DNA from: Candidatus Binatia bacterium
GTDB lineage: Bacteria; Desulfobacterota; Binatia; HRBIN30
Assembly (NCBI GenBank): GCA_023150935.1
Contig: JAKLJW010000014.1
Span: 42,575 to 106,574, forward strand
Length of the DNA stretch: 64,000 nt
Direction of reading: 5' to 3'
The position numbers and the translations under genes were made by a program. This document shows positions 9,048 to 21,052 of this stretch, piece by piece. Each line of letters opens with the position of its first letter. Position 1 is the first letter of the stretch. The notes under the pieces are model-generated. The model was not told the DNA's origin and made no database searches. It saw nothing but the letters and a program-made list of their open reading frames with translations.

Positions 9048-11186
9048 GTGAATCCTCAAGCTGCCGCCGTCCTGATCGCTCTCGCTCTAGTCGCACTCGC
9101 GGCCCTGTTCGTCGTCGCAGTCATCACGGCCGGCGTTGCCGCGGCGCCGGTAAGCCGGCCGGATTTGCGGCTCGTGGCGGCGTTCAGGCGCGGCGCCGCC
9201 GTCGCCGCCGTATCGACGGTGAGCCTCGGCGTTGCGGTGTTGCTCGGTTGGTTGCTGGGAATCGGCTTCCTCAAGAACCTGGCGCCCGACTGGGTGGCCA
9301 TGAAGCCCCTGACCGCCATCGCCTTCGCACTCGGCGGCTTCGCGCTGTTCGTGCTTCGCAGCGATCCTCCGCACTCGAACGTGCGTCGTGGCGCCGGAAT
9401 GGGTGCTGCGGCGCTTGCCGCGGCGATCGGTCTGGGGACGCTTGTCGAGTATGCCACCGGATGGGATTTCGGCATCGAGAACGCCATCTTTCCGGAGGGA
9501 GCGGACGCGGTAGTGACGGTGAAGCCCGGTCGCATGTCGCCGGTAACCGCGGCGAACTTCTTTCTGCTTGGGATTGCCATTCTGGGCAACGACACGCGCT
9601 CCGCGCGCGCTCGCATGGGGGTTCAGTTCCTCGTCTTCGTGGCCCTCCTCGCCGCCCTGCTGGCCACGGCCGGTTATCTGTACGGGGTCGCCGCCCTGTA
9701 CGAAGTTGCGCCCTATTCGTCGATAGCGATGCACTCGGCGGTGGGGTTCCTGGTGCTGGGCGTAGGCGTGCTGCTCGCCCGGCCCGATCGCGGATGGATG
9801 CGAGCGGTGGTGGACACCGGACCCGGCGGTCTGCTCCTGCGTCTGGTGGTGCCGTCTACCGTGGCGCTACCGCTCTCTCTCGGATGGCTGCGGCTCCTGG
9901 GGCAGCGGGCCGGACTGTATCCAACGGAGTTCGGGCTGGCGGTGATGGTGGTCGCCAGTACGCTTGGCTTCCTGGCCCTTGGCTCGTGGATCGCGGGTTC
10001 GCTGAATCTCGCCGACGCACAACGGGTGGCGGCGCAGGAACTGAGCGAACGGGAACGGGCGTTCTCGGATTTCGTGATCAACAACCTGCCGGGCATCTTC
10101 TACTTGTTCGACGAACGCGGTCGGTTCCGGCGGTGGAACAAGAACTTCGAAAGGGTCAGCGGCCGCTCCGCGGCGGAGCTGGCCGCGGCCGACCCGCTGG
10201 ACTTTTTCACCGGGGCCGATCGCGACCTGATCCGGGAACACATCCGCAAGACCTTCGTGACCGGTGGCACGGTGGTCGCCGCGGACTTCACCTCGCGCGA
10301 CGGCACCCGCACGCCATATGTTCTCACCGGGGTGCGGATCGAAATCGACGGCATGCCTTTCTTGGCGGGCATCGGACTGGACATCAGCGAGCAACGGCGG
10401 GCGGAGAACGAGATACGCCGATTGAACGCCGATCTCGAGCGGCGGGTTGCCGAGCGTACCAGGCAGCTTGAGGATACCAACCAGGAACTCGAAGCGTTCT
10501 CCTATTCGGTGTCGCACGACCTGCGTGCTCCCCTGCGGGCGATCGACGGCTGGGCGCACATCCTGGCCGACGAGTATGGCGAGGCCCTGGGCGAGGCCGG
10601 GCGTGCGCTGCTGCAACGGCAGCGTGCCGCCAGTCAGCAGATGGCCCGGCTGATCGATGACTTGCTGCGACTGGCGCGTTTGACCCGGCAGGCCATCCAG
10701 TGCCGTGAGGTAGACGTGTCCGAGCTGGTGCAGCGCGTTTGGCAGGATCTGCACCCGGACCAGCAGGGGCGCGCCGAACTCGTGCTGCACGACCTGCCCC
10801 ACTGTTACGCCGACCCGTCGCTGCTGGAGCAGGTCTTCGTCAACCTGCTCGGAAACGCGGTGAAGTTCTCCAGCGGCCGCGCGCGGCCGCGTATCGAGGT
10901 CGGTTCGCAGCCGCGCGCCGACCACGAGGTCGTGTACTACGTCCGCGACAACGGCGCCGGTTTCGACATGCAATTCGCCGACAAGCTCTTCGAGCCTTTC
11001 CAGCGTCTGCACAGCGCGCACGAATTTCCCGGCGTCGGTGTCGGCTTACCGATTGTCCAACGGATCGTTCACCGTCACGGCGGCAGTGTCTGGGCCGAAG
11101 GAGCGGTGGACCGGGGGGCGACCTTCTATTTCAGTCTACCGGTTCGGTCGCCGGAAGCGTATGATGGCGCGGAGGTTGCCAAATGA
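9048..11186 (+). CDS. Multi-pass membrane PAS sensor histidine kinase
   Basis: The 712-residue protein starts with GTG. About eight hydrophobic segments fill residues 5-325, making a MASE-like membrane sensor that I cannot assign to a named family. A PAS domain (about 340-455), a short coiled coil, HisKA with [10 protein letters not shown] near 490, and HATPase_c with NLLGNAVKF near 600 and DNGAGFD near 635 follow. Its stop overlaps the start of the response regulator at 11183 (ATGA), so the two are almost certainly a translationally coupled signalling pair. The kinase half is similar to the divergent kinase at 6360-8654. Confidence 0.88.
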   Translation: MNPQAAAVLIALALVALAALFVVAVITAGVAAAPVSRPDLRLVAAFRRGAAVAAVSTVSLGVAVLLGWLLGIGFLKNLAPDWVAMKPLTAIAFALGGFALFVLRSDPPHSNVRRGAGMGAAALAAAIGLGTLVEYATGWDFGIENAIFPEGADAVVTVKPGRMSPVTAANFFLLGIAILGNDTRSARARMGVQFLVFVALLAALLATAGYLYGVAALYEVAPYSSIAMHSAVGFLVLGVGVLLARPDRGWMRAVVDTGPGGLLLRLVVPSTVALPLSLGWLRLLGQRAGLYPTEFGLAVMVVASTLGFLALGSWIAGSLNLADAQRVAAQELSERERAFSDFVINNLPGIFYLFDERGRFRRWNKNFERVSGRSAAELAAADPLDFFTGADRDLIREHIRKTFVTGGTVVAADFTSRDGTRTPYVLTGVRIEIDGMPFLAGIGLDISEQRRAENEIRRLNADLERRVAERTRQLEDTNQELEAFSYSVSHDLRAPLRAIDGWAHILADEYGEALGEAGRALLQRQRAASQQMARLIDDLLRLARLTRQAIQCREVDVSELVQRVWQDLHPDQQGRAELVLHDLPHCYADPSLLEQVFVNLLGNAVKFSSGRARPRIEVGSQPRADHEVVYYVRDNGAGFDMQFADKLFEPFQRLHSAHEFPGVGVGLPIVQRIVHRHGGSVWAEGAVDRGATFYFSLPVRSPEAYDGAEVAK

Positions 11187-11641
11187 GCGACAAGATCCTG
11201 CTGTTGGCGGAAGACAACCCGGACGACGCGGATCTGACGATCCGTGCGCTGAAGCGGCACAACATCTTGAACCAGGTGGTGCTGGCACGAGACGGCAGCG
11301 AGGCTCTGGACTACCTTTTCGGAACCGGCGCATACGCGGGGAGGGATACGTCCGTACAACCGGCGCTGGTGCTGTTGGATCTCAACCTGCCCAAGGTGGG
11401 AGGGATGGAGGTCTTGCGGCGTCTGCGGGCCGATCGGCGCACCGCTTTCGTGCCGGTGGTCATCCTCACGTCTTCGAAGGAGGACCAGGACATACTCGAT
11501 GCGTATCGGAGTCGCGTGAACAGCTATATCCGTAAGCCGGTAGACTTTGCGGAGTTTGCCGAAGCCGCGCGGGTTCTCGGGCTGTACTGGCTCCTGCTGA
11601 ACGAAACCGCAGGATCGGGTGGCGGCGGAGAATCGATCTGA
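11183..11641 (+). CDS. Single-domain CheY/Rcp1-like response regulator
   Basis: This 152-residue receiver domain has no output domain. The acidic pocket is E10/D11/D15, the phospho-acceptor is D66 in LLDLNLPK, and the switch residues are T96 and K118 (IRKP). The long insertion after beta-2 and the ILLAEDNPDDADL start are typical of Rcp1-type regulators that partner phytochrome-like kinases. Its ATG overlaps the kinase stop, which strongly suggests that the 9048 kinase phosphorylates it. With no DNA-binding domain, output must be by protein contact or a phosphorelay. Confidence 0.92.
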   Translation: MSDKILLLAEDNPDDADLTIRALKRHNILNQVVLARDGSEALDYLFGTGAYAGRDTSVQPALVLLDLNLPKVGGMEVLRRLRADRRTAFVPVVILTSSKEDQDILDAYRSRVNSYIRKPVDFAEFAEAARVLGLYWLLLNETAGSGGGGESI

Positions 11642-11803
11642 GTGCGGTGTTGCTCGCGCGGTCGACGCGGGCCGTGCCGTCGGGGACCCCGCTTGACCCA
11701 GCGTTTGCACGGCTCTTATAAATCCAACGTCGCGATTGCAGAGCGTATCGAACAAGTTCCCGACGCCTCCCCGTGGAGGCGAGGACCGATAGAGACCTTT
11801 TGC

Positions 11804-12433
11804 GTGTCCCGTCCCGCCCAGATCAGTTTCCTGTCGCATGTCGCCGCCGCTTACGATCCGGTAGTAGCCCGGCTGGGTTTCCGCGGGTTGTGGTGGGACA
11901 TGGCGGACCATGCGGCGCCGGTGCGAGGGGCTCGTTGTCTCGACGTTTGTACGGGTACCGGCGGCGTGGCGCTTGCTCTGGCGGCGCGCGGCGCGCGGGT
12001 GGTGGGGCTCGACCTTGCGCATGGCATGTTGCGCCGGGCGGTGCGCAAAGCTCGTGGGCACGGTTTCGACGGCCGGGTGCGGTTCCTGCGGATGGACGCG
12101 CGCAGCATCGCCTTTCCGGACAGCTCGTTCGACCTGGTGACGTGCTGCATGGCGCTGCACGAGATGTCCGAGCCGGAACGTGAGGCGGTGCTGGCGGAGA
12201 TCGCGCGGGTGGCGCGCGCGCGCGTTGTGGTCGCGGAGTATCGGGTGCCGCGAGCGGGGCTGGCGTTACGTCTGTTCAGTCTGCGTCACCTCTTCGAGTA
12301 CATCGAAAGCGACGACTTCCCGGCCTTCGTGGGGCGCGACATGGGGGATCGGCTGGAGGCGGCGGGCCTGGCGATCGGCGACGTCAGGGATTCAGGTCGA
12401 TACCGGCTCTGGCGCTGCCGCGTACCGGCGTGA
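11804..12433 (+). CDS. Class I SAM-dependent methyltransferase (UbiE/Methyltransf_11 type)
   Basis: The Rossmann-fold methyltransferase has motif I as DVCTGTGGVAL, an acidic post-I strand (VVGLDLAHGML), a motif II/III region RFLRMDARSIAFPDSSFDLV and then CCMALHEMSE. The frame is open back to a GTG at 11642, but the extra 54 residues look non-coding (Arg/Cys rich). I place the start at the GTG at 11804, just before SRPAQISFLSHVAAAYDPV, where family similarity begins. The substrate is unknown. The quinone/menaquinone methyltransferase UbiE is a relative, but this protein is divergent and small. It lies downstream of the response regulator and may be co-transcribed. Confidence 0.75.
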   Translation: MSRPAQISFLSHVAAAYDPVVARLGFRGLWWDMADHAAPVRGARCLDVCTGTGGVALALAARGARVVGLDLAHGMLRRAVRKARGHGFDGRVRFLRMDARSIAFPDSSFDLVTCCMALHEMSEPEREAVLAEIARVARARVVVAEYRVPRAGLALRLFSLRHLFEYIESDDFPAFVGRDMGDRLEAAGLAIGDVRDSGRYRLWRCRVPA

Positions 12434-12605
12434 CCCGGCAGGCCGGCGGGGGGACCTGGCGGTTCTTGACCGGAGAATCCGAGGGGGCGCGGTACACCGG
12501 GGGGACGACCGCATCCGGCCGCCCGATGGTCGCGGGCGGACCGGGTTGGGCTAAGTTCGGTGCTGTCCAGTCAGACGCGCGGGTGTCTCCCCGGAGCGTC
12601 TTCTC

Positions 12606-14402
12606 TTACGTGCGGGCGCCACGAGCCCCCGGCCCGCCAGCCGGTTGGTCCGTGAGTGCGGCGGGGGCGGATGTTTCGTACCGTTGCTCGACCGCCGCTA
12701 GCAGCTCGCGCCGGCCAGCCTCCCTCTCACGTGAGGATCGGGCGCTGGAGATACGTGCCTCGCTGCGGCGGACAGCTCCCGCCAGCACTCGATCCTGAAT
12801 TACCTCGGTCACCCAACGCGAGAAATCGCCGAAGGCGGCATGGTGTTGCAGGGTTCCGGCGGTCGCGCGCCGCACTTCCCGGTGGAACTCCTCCATGTTG
12901 CCCGCCGCGGCGCCCGTCAGCCCCGCGGGGCCTCGGAAGTAGAAGCGCCCCTCTGCCGGCAATTGCGCACTGGAGTACTTGTGCCAATGGCGCACGTGCG
13001 CCACCCATCGCGGCGCGAAGCGTAATCGCTCGATCGGAGGCTCGGCACCAACCCGTACGAGGATGGCCTCGCCGAGGCCGACGCCGTGGAGTTCTTTCCC
13101 GAGCGACATGGGAGCCAGCCCGGTGGCAGTCGACAGCGCACCGACGGCAACCGGGTCGATGCCGTCCGGGCCGGCAACCAGGAGAACGTAATCGACGCTA
13201 CGAGTAACCAGCTCGGCGAGCTCGTCCGGCCGGTACGTGACCAGGCAGTGCCCCCGCAGCCGTTCGTCGAAGCCCGCCGATTCGCACGCCGCGCCGAGCG
13301 CCGTGTGCGCCTCGTCGATGATCAACCAGTGCGGCATGCCGCACTGGGCCCGGCGCCTCTCGAGAAAATCGATGGCTCCGAGCGTCCAGGCATACTGCTG
13401 CAAAGCGGGGACGAGCGACAAGTCTACGACCACGCTGGTGCCGCTCTGTTCGAAAATGCGCGCCAGATCCTCGACTGCCGGAGCGTGGTCGTGCCCCCCA
13501 AGCGTCACAACGTTCGGGAGGCGTCCCAGCGGTGCGTGGTCGCCCTCGGGGTCGATCACGCACACTACGTAGCCGAGCTGCACGAGCTGCTCGGCGATCA
13601 ATCCCGCGGCGAACGACTTGCCACTACCGGACCCCCCGGTCACGACGATGTCTACCGCCGCGCTCGGCAGCCGGACCGGCGCACCTTTGGATGACCGACC
13701 GAGGGTGATCTGCCAGCGCCGTCCCGCGGGCGGCAGAGTCGCCTGCAAGACCCCGTCACGCAGAAACCGCATCACGCCCGCCCCGTTCGGCTCGCTCAAC
13801 ACGAGGTCCGCGCGCGCCTTCACCGTGTCGACGGCGTTTTCCACTGCCACCCCCAGTTCGCACGCTTCGAGCATGGCGAGGTCGTTCTCGGCATCGCCGA
13901 TGGCGATAGTGCTGTGCGGGGAGATCCCGAGCTGCAGGAGCGCATAGCGCAAGCCGGTCGCCTTCGAGACCCCGGCGGGGAGTATCATCAGTTCACCGCG
14001 GTTACGCACGAGCTGGCAGTCGGCACCATCCTCGCGCAGGGAGCGCAAAATCGCCTCGGCGTGGGTCGCGCCGGCTGCAACGATAACGTCGCCACGGCGC
14101 CAGTGGATGCCGAGCCGGTCGAGGGCCGCGTCCACCTCTGCCGGGACGGGTGACACGAGCGGCATCGCCAGGCTCCCCGTGGCCACGACCGCACCGTTCT
14201 CCACCACGAGCAGGTCAAAGTGATCGGCACAATCGGGGAAGTCTGTGCGCAACTCGGTGAGGATGCGCCCGGTGACGAGAATGCATCGGCAGCCCCCGTG
14301 ACGGACGGCCTGCAAAGTCTTTAACACCTCTTCCGAGGGTCGGCCGCCAGCATTGAGTGTGCCGTCGTAATCGACCGCTACCGCCCGGAAATAGGCCCGC
14401 AT
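12606..14402 (-). CDS. HAD-family phosphatase fused to a HerA-like P-loop ATPase
   Basis: The 598-residue protein joins two domains. Residues 1-220 are a Cof-type (IIB) HAD phosphatase: nucleophile motif VDYDGTL at 9-15, ILVTGR at 41-46, conserved Lys near K147, and GDAENDLAML at 169-178. Residues 245-480 are a P-loop ATPase with Walker A GGSGSGKS at 256-263, VIDPEGDHAPLG at 282-293 (as in HerA/DUF87 ATPases) and Walker B WLIIDEAH at 359-366. A charged helical tail ends the protein. HAD IIB enzymes act on sugar phosphates. The ATPase could regulate or translocate something, but no partner gene is adjacent. Both domains retain their key residues. Confidence 0.82.
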   Translation of the reverse strand: MRAYFRAVAVDYDGTLNAGGRPSEEVLKTLQAVRHGGCRCILVTGRILTELRTDFPDCADHFDLLVVENGAVVATGSLAMPLVSPVPAEVDAALDRLGIHWRRGDVIVAAGATHAEAILRSLREDGADCQLVRNRGELMILPAGVSKATGLRYALLQLGISPHSTIAIGDAENDLAMLEACELGVAVENAVDTVKARADLVLSEPNGAGVMRFLRDGVLQATLPPAGRRWQITLGRSSKGAPVRLPSAAVDIVVTGGSGSGKSFAAGLIAEQLVQLGYVVCVIDPEGDHAPLGRLPNVVTLGGHDHAPAVEDLARIFEQSGTSVVVDLSLVPALQQYAWTLGAIDFLERRRAQCGMPHWLIIDEAHTALGAACESAGFDERLRGHCLVTYRPDELAELVTRSVDYVLLVAGPDGIDPVAVGALSTATGLAPMSLGKELHGVGLGEAILVRVGAEPPIERLRFAPRWVAHVRHWHKYSSAQLPAEGRFYFRGPAGLTGAAAGNMEEFHREVRRATAGTLQHHAAFGDFSRWVTEVIQDRVLAGAVRRSEARISSARSSREREAGRRELLAAVEQRYETSAPAALTDQPAGGPGARGART

Positions 14403-14499
14403 CGCTCCGCCTCTGTCGACCCGCCCGATTCGTACGTGCGGCCCGGGTCCCCGTCAAGGCGCGAAGGCACGTCCTGCCGATCCGGCAGAGGGACCGGCT

Positions 14500-15972
14500 T
14501 CACTCCGGCGCGGGTTTTCGCTGCGACAGGAGCGCGGTAACGCTTGCGGCCGCCTCCGCGGTGGTCAGTACCAGAACGACATCGCCTTCTTGCAGGACCG
14601 TATCCCCGCCGGGGACAATGAAACGTTCTTGACGGCCAATCAGAGTTACCAGACTGCCGGCAGGGAAGGGCAGGTTGACGAGTCGCTTCCCGGCGGCGGC
14701 GGCCTGCGGCGGAACGATGACTTCGAGCAGGTCAGTGTCCACGCCCTCGATCGGATCGAGGGTGATGGGGTGGGCACGCCGCGGCGGTGCCGGGGCGTGC
14801 ACCCCCAACAACCTGGCCACCGGAACAATCGAGGTGCCCTGCACCAGAACCGAAATCAGGACGGTGAAAAAGACGACATCGAAGATCATTTCCGATCCGG
14901 GAATACCCGCAAGCAGCGGAAACGTCGCCAGAATGATCGGCACCGCTCCGCGCAATCCGACCCATGCCACCATGGCTTTCTCGCGCCGTCGCAGGTGGCT
15001 CGGGGCGAGGGTGAGGAAGACCGCCAGTGGCCGCGCCACCAGCACCAGGAACAGTGCCGTTAACAGCGCCGTGCCTGCAACCGGAAGCAGCCGCGACGGG
15101 AACACCAGCAAGCCGAGAGCGAGAAACATGACGATCTGCATCAGCCACGCCAATCCGTCATGGAACTGCTCGACGCTCTTCTTGTGGATGAAGCTGGTAT
15201 TGCCCATGACGATGCCCGCGACGTACACCGACAGGAAGCCGTTGCCGCCGAGGGCCGTGCTGATGCCGTAGGTCAGCAACACGAGAGACAGGGTCAACAC
15301 CGGATACAAACCCGTGTATTCCAATTGGATGCGGTTAACGACGCGCATCGTCAGATGGCCCATGCTGAAGCCGATCGCGGCGCCAAGGGCCATCTGTCGC
15401 ACGAACAGCGGTCCGATATCGAAAACCGATGCTGCCGGTTGCACCAGGAGGTGCAACAGCGCCGTGGTGAGGAAGACCGCCATCGGGTCGTTGCTGCCCG
15501 ACTCGAGTTCGAGCAGGGGTTGCAAGTTTCCTTTTAGGCTGACGGCGCGAGCCCGGAGGACCGCGAATACGGCGGCCGCGTCGGTCGACGACACGATCGC
15601 TCCGAGCAGGAGCCCATCGAGCATCGAGAAACCGGCGAAGGCCGTCGCGAACGCGCCGAGCGTTACGGCGGTGAGCAGCACTCCCAACGTCGACAGCGCC
15701 AATCCGGGCGCGAGGACCGGCCGTACGCTCGACCAACTTGTGTCGAGTCCGCCGCTGAACAGGATGACCACGAGCGCGAGTACGCCGAGCAGTTGGGCCA
15801 CCCACGGATCGTTGAAATAGATACCCCCCGGCCCGTCGGAACCGGCGGCCATACCGAGGGCCAAGAAGAACAGCAGCGCCGGGATTCCCAGGCGCTCCGA
15901 TGCCTTGCTGGCCGCAACCGCCAGGAGCAGCAGCAGCGCCGACCAGATCAGGATGTCGGTGATTTCCGGCAT
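14500..15972 (-). CDS. K+(Na+)/H+ antiporter, NhaP2/CvrA type
   Basis: The 490-residue protein has about 12 membrane segments (residues 5-385) of the CPA1 cation/proton antiporter fold. It includes the SSTDAAAVF block (conserved Asp of the ion site) near 131-139 and the ESGSNDPMA block near 160-168. A cytoplasmic TrkA-C domain (about 400-485) would sense ions or nucleotides. Length and TrkA-C tail match NhaP2 (potassium/proton antiporter). Ion specificity cannot be read from sequence alone. It follows the ATP synthase block on the same strand, separated by 239 bases. Confidence 0.88.
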   Translation of the reverse strand: MPEITDILIWSALLLLLAVAASKASERLGIPALLFFLALGMAAGSDGPGGIYFNDPWVAQLLGVLALVVILFSGGLDTSWSSVRPVLAPGLALSTLGVLLTAVTLGAFATAFAGFSMLDGLLLGAIVSSTDAAAVFAVLRARAVSLKGNLQPLLELESGSNDPMAVFLTTALLHLLVQPAASVFDIGPLFVRQMALGAAIGFSMGHLTMRVVNRIQLEYTGLYPVLTLSLVLLTYGISTALGGNGFLSVYVAGIVMGNTSFIHKKSVEQFHDGLAWLMQIVMFLALGLLVFPSRLLPVAGTALLTALFLVLVARPLAVFLTLAPSHLRRREKAMVAWVGLRGAVPIILATFPLLAGIPGSEMIFDVVFFTVLISVLVQGTSIVPVARLLGVHAPAPPRRAHPITLDPIEGVDTDLLEVIVPPQAAAAGKRLVNLPFPAGSLVTLIGRQERFIVPGGDTVLQEGDVVLVLTTAEAAASVTALLSQRKPAPE

Positions 15973-16211
15973 ATCGGCGGCCGACCGGGGTCTGACCTTT
16001 GTAAGTACGCGGGATCTCTACCGTTCGCCAGAGTCCAACCTTGCGGTTTACGACCCGTCGTTGGTGGAACTCGCGGTGCGGCAAGGACTAACACCTGCGG
16101 CCTTCGATCGGCAGCCGATCGAGATATCTCCCGGCGTCGCGGTCCGACCTCGCGCCCTGCTCGAGGTCGGGGTTGGCCCACCCAGCGGCGCTCGCCCTCA
16201 CGGCGGATTCG

Positions 16212-16619
16212 CTAACGTGCGCGGACGGCTTCGATGCGGGCTCTGGCCCACTTCACTGCGGCGTCGGCCGCCGCATAGGCTTCGTCGGCGGGGGCGAGAT
16301 CTCTAGCCTGTGCCTCCGCGGCGCGCAGTTCCTGCTCGACCGCACCGGCGTTGACGTCCTCGGGAAACGCCGCATCGTCGGCGAGTACCGTCATGACGTT
16401 GTCGGTCACTTCCGCGAATCCACCCCGCACCGCAAGGCGCGACTGGCCGCGATCGGTGCGGTACCCCATCACGCCGATCTCGAGCGAGGTCAGCAGCATC
16501 GCGTGATCGGGCAGCACCCCGATCTCCCCGAGCGAACCCGGCGCCGTGACTTCGCGCACCTCTTCGTCGAGGAGCTGGCGGTTCGGCGTTACCACGCGTA
16601 ACTGGAACTTGTCGGCCAT
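16212..16619 (-). CDS. atpC: ATP synthase F1 epsilon subunit
   Basis: The 135-residue protein matches the epsilon subunit. It has an N-terminal beta-sandwich (FQLRVVTPNRQLLDEEVREVTAPGSLGEIGVLPDHA) and a C-terminal Ala/Arg-rich helical hairpin. It couples F1 to the c-ring and inhibits ATP hydrolysis. It is the last gene of the atpX-F-H-A-G-D-C block, 17 bases after atpD. Confidence 0.95.
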   Translation of the reverse strand: MADKFQLRVVTPNRQLLDEEVREVTAPGSLGEIGVLPDHAMLLTSLEIGVMGYRTDRGQSRLAVRGGFAEVTDNVMTVLADDAAFPEDVNAGAVEQELRAAEAQARDLAPADEAYAAADAAVKWARARIEAVRAR

Positions 16620-16636
16620 CGCCGTACTCCCGCGGC

Positions 16637-18947
<2,311 letters not shown>

Positions 18948-18978
18948 GGGGGCGCCTCGGCACCGCGCGGTTGCGCGC

Positions 18979-20487
18979 TCAGGCCTGGAAAGTCTCCTTG
19001 AACTCGTTGAGCACGGTGCGGACCCTTGCCGTGAGGTCGTCGTCGAAGGTCTTCTTCGTGCGGATGGCCTCGAGGATGTCCGGATGGCGGTTCTCGACGA
19101 AACTGAAGAGATCGGCCTCGTATTTGCGGACGGCGTTTTCGGGGAGGTGATCGATATATCCGTTGGTCGCGGCGTAGATGATGAGGATTTGCTTTTCCAC
19201 CGGCAGGGGTTCGTACTGCCCCTGTTTGAGGATCTCGACGAGGCGGGCACCGCGGGCAAGCTGGCGCTGAGTGGCGGCGTCGAGGTCGGAACCGAACTGC
19301 GCGAAGGCGGCCATTTCGCGGTACTGGGCCAGTTCGATCCGCAGCGACCCGGCAACTTGCTTCATTGCCTTGACCTGGGCCGAGCCACCGACGCGTGACA
19401 CCGAGATGCCGACGTTCACTGCGGGCCGCACACCGGAGTAGAACAGGTCGGTTTCGAGAAAGATCTGGCCGTCGGTGATGGAGATGACGTTAGTCGGAAT
19501 GTACGCCGAGACGTCGCCGGCCTGGGTTTCGATGATCGGCAAAGCGGTCAGCGAGCCGCCACCGGCTTCCGGGCTCAACTTCGCGGCGCGCTCGAGCAGT
19601 CGCGAGTGCAGGTAGAACACGTCGCCGGGGTATGCCTCGCGGCCCGGCGGACGACGCAGCAGTAGCGACAGGGCGCGGTAAGCGACGGCCTGCTTGGATA
19701 GATCGTCGTAAATCACGAGTGCGTGGCGGCCACTGTCGCGGAAGTACTCGCCAATGGTGCAGCCGGTGTACGGGGCGATGAACTGCAGCGGGGCGGAGTC
19801 GGAGGCGGTTGCCGCGACGACGGTCGTGTATTTCATCGCGCCGAACCGGGCGAGCTTGTCTACAACCTGGGCGACGGTGGAGCGCTTCTGACCGATGGCG
19901 ACGTAGATGCAGTGCATATCGCCGTCGCGCTGATTGATGATCGTGTCGATGGCCACTGCCGTCTTGCCGGTCTGCCGGTCGCCGATGATGAGCTCACGCT
20001 GGCCGCGGCCGATGGGAATCATGGCGTCGATGGCTTTGATGCCCGTCTGCAGGGGTTCTTTCACCGGCTGACGTTTGACGATGCCGGGTGCCTTCAGTTC
20101 GATGCGCCGGGTTTCCGTAGCTTCGATCGGTCCTTTGCCGTCGATCGGCGTGCCGATGGCATCGACGACGCGGCCGAGCAGCGCCTCCCCGACGGGCACT
20201 TCGGCGATGCGGTTGGTACGCCGGACCTCATCGCCTTCCTTGATCGCTTCCGATTCGCCGAAGATGGCGGCGCCCACATTGTCTTCTTCGAGATTGAGGA
20301 CGAGACCGTAGATGTCGTGGGGGAACTGGAGCAACTCGCCGGCCGCTGCGTTGTCGAGTCCGTACACGCGGGCGATACCGTCGCCCGTGGACAGAACCCG
20401 CCCGGTTTCCCGCACTTCCACTTCGCGTCCGAACTCGGCTATCTGCCGTTTGATGACGTCGCTGATCTCCGCCGGGCGAATGTCCAT
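18979..20487 (-). CDS. atpA: ATP synthase F1 alpha subunit
   Basis: The 502-residue regulatory nucleotide-binding subunit carries Walker A GDRQTGKT near 169-176, the [20 protein letters not shown] block and the alpha signature [17 protein letters not shown] near 365-381. Length is normal. It lies 19 bases after atpH and 31 before atpG in the ATP synthase block. Confidence 0.98.
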   Translation of the reverse strand: MDIRPAEISDVIKRQIAEFGREVEVRETGRVLSTGDGIARVYGLDNAAAGELLQFPHDIYGLVLNLEEDNVGAAIFGESEAIKEGDEVRRTNRIAEVPVGEALLGRVVDAIGTPIDGKGPIEATETRRIELKAPGIVKRQPVKEPLQTGIKAIDAMIPIGRGQRELIIGDRQTGKTAVAIDTIINQRDGDMHCIYVAIGQKRSTVAQVVDKLARFGAMKYTTVVAATASDSAPLQFIAPYTGCTIGEYFRDSGRHALVIYDDLSKQAVAYRALSLLLRRPPGREAYPGDVFYLHSRLLERAAKLSPEAGGGSLTALPIIETQAGDVSAYIPTNVISITDGQIFLETDLFYSGVRPAVNVGISVSRVGGSAQVKAMKQVAGSLRIELAQYREMAAFAQFGSDLDAATQRQLARGARLVEILKQGQYEPLPVEKQILIIYAATNGYIDHLPENAVRKYEADLFSFVENRHPDILEAIRTKKTFDDDLTARVRTVLNEFKETFQA

Positions 20488-20506
20488 GTCCTATCGATCC
20501 TCCTGA

Positions 20507-21052
20507 CTACAACGATGATGTGCCGACGAGCTCGTGGGCGAGCCGGTCGAGTTGAGTGCGGACGCTGCCGTCGAACACCTTGTTGCCCACTTCGACCTGG
20601 ATACCGCCCAGCAGCTCCGGGTCGACCACGACGGTGGGAATCACGGTCTTGCCGGTGCGTATCGCGAAGGCCGCGACGATGGCGTCATGCTGCGGCGGTT
20701 CGAGCGGGCGGGCGCTGCGGAGGGTGATGCGCACCCGGCCAAGTTCGATATCGAGCAGCGCCTGGTACGCATCGCGGATACCGGCGAGTTCGCCAAGGCG
20801 ATGGTGTTGCGCGAGCAGCCGGACGAGATTGGCGACCGATGTGTTCAGCGCGAGTTCGCGAACCAGTGCGTCGGCAAGTTTGGCGCGGTTATCGAGGGAC
20901 AGGGTCGGGCTCTTGAGCACTGCGAGAACCGCGGGGTCGCCGGCGAGTGTCCCCAGGCGGCCGAGTTCGTCGGCCACCGGTTGGAGCTGTTTCCCTTCCT
21001 GCGCCAGGGCGAAGATCGCCCGCGCGTAACGGCGGGCCACGCGCGACGTCAT
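20507..21052 (-). CDS. atpH: ATP synthase F1 delta subunit
   Basis: From the ATG at 21052 the product is 181 residues. It has the N-terminal helical domain (RVARRYARAIFALAQEGKQL) and the C-terminal block KTVIPTVVVDPELLGGIQVEVG that define OSCP/delta. Its start overlaps the atpF stop by ATGA (21049-21052). Delta ties the peripheral stalk to the top of F1. Confidence 0.95.
   Translation of the reverse strand: MTSRVARRYARAIFALAQEGKQLQPVADELGRLGTLAGDPAVLAVLKSPTLSLDNRAKLADALVRELALNTSVANLVRLLAQHHRLGELAGIRDAYQALLDIELGRVRITLRSARPLEPPQHDAIVAAFAIRTGKTVIPTVVVDPELLGGIQVEVGNKVFDGSVRTQLDRLAHELVGTSSL

Noticed and set aside
15905..16306. Plus-strand frame between the antiporter and atpC
   Set aside because: A short stretch reads plausibly (STRDLYRSPESNLAVYD) but overlaps the atpC coding region, has no ribosome site and matches no family I know.
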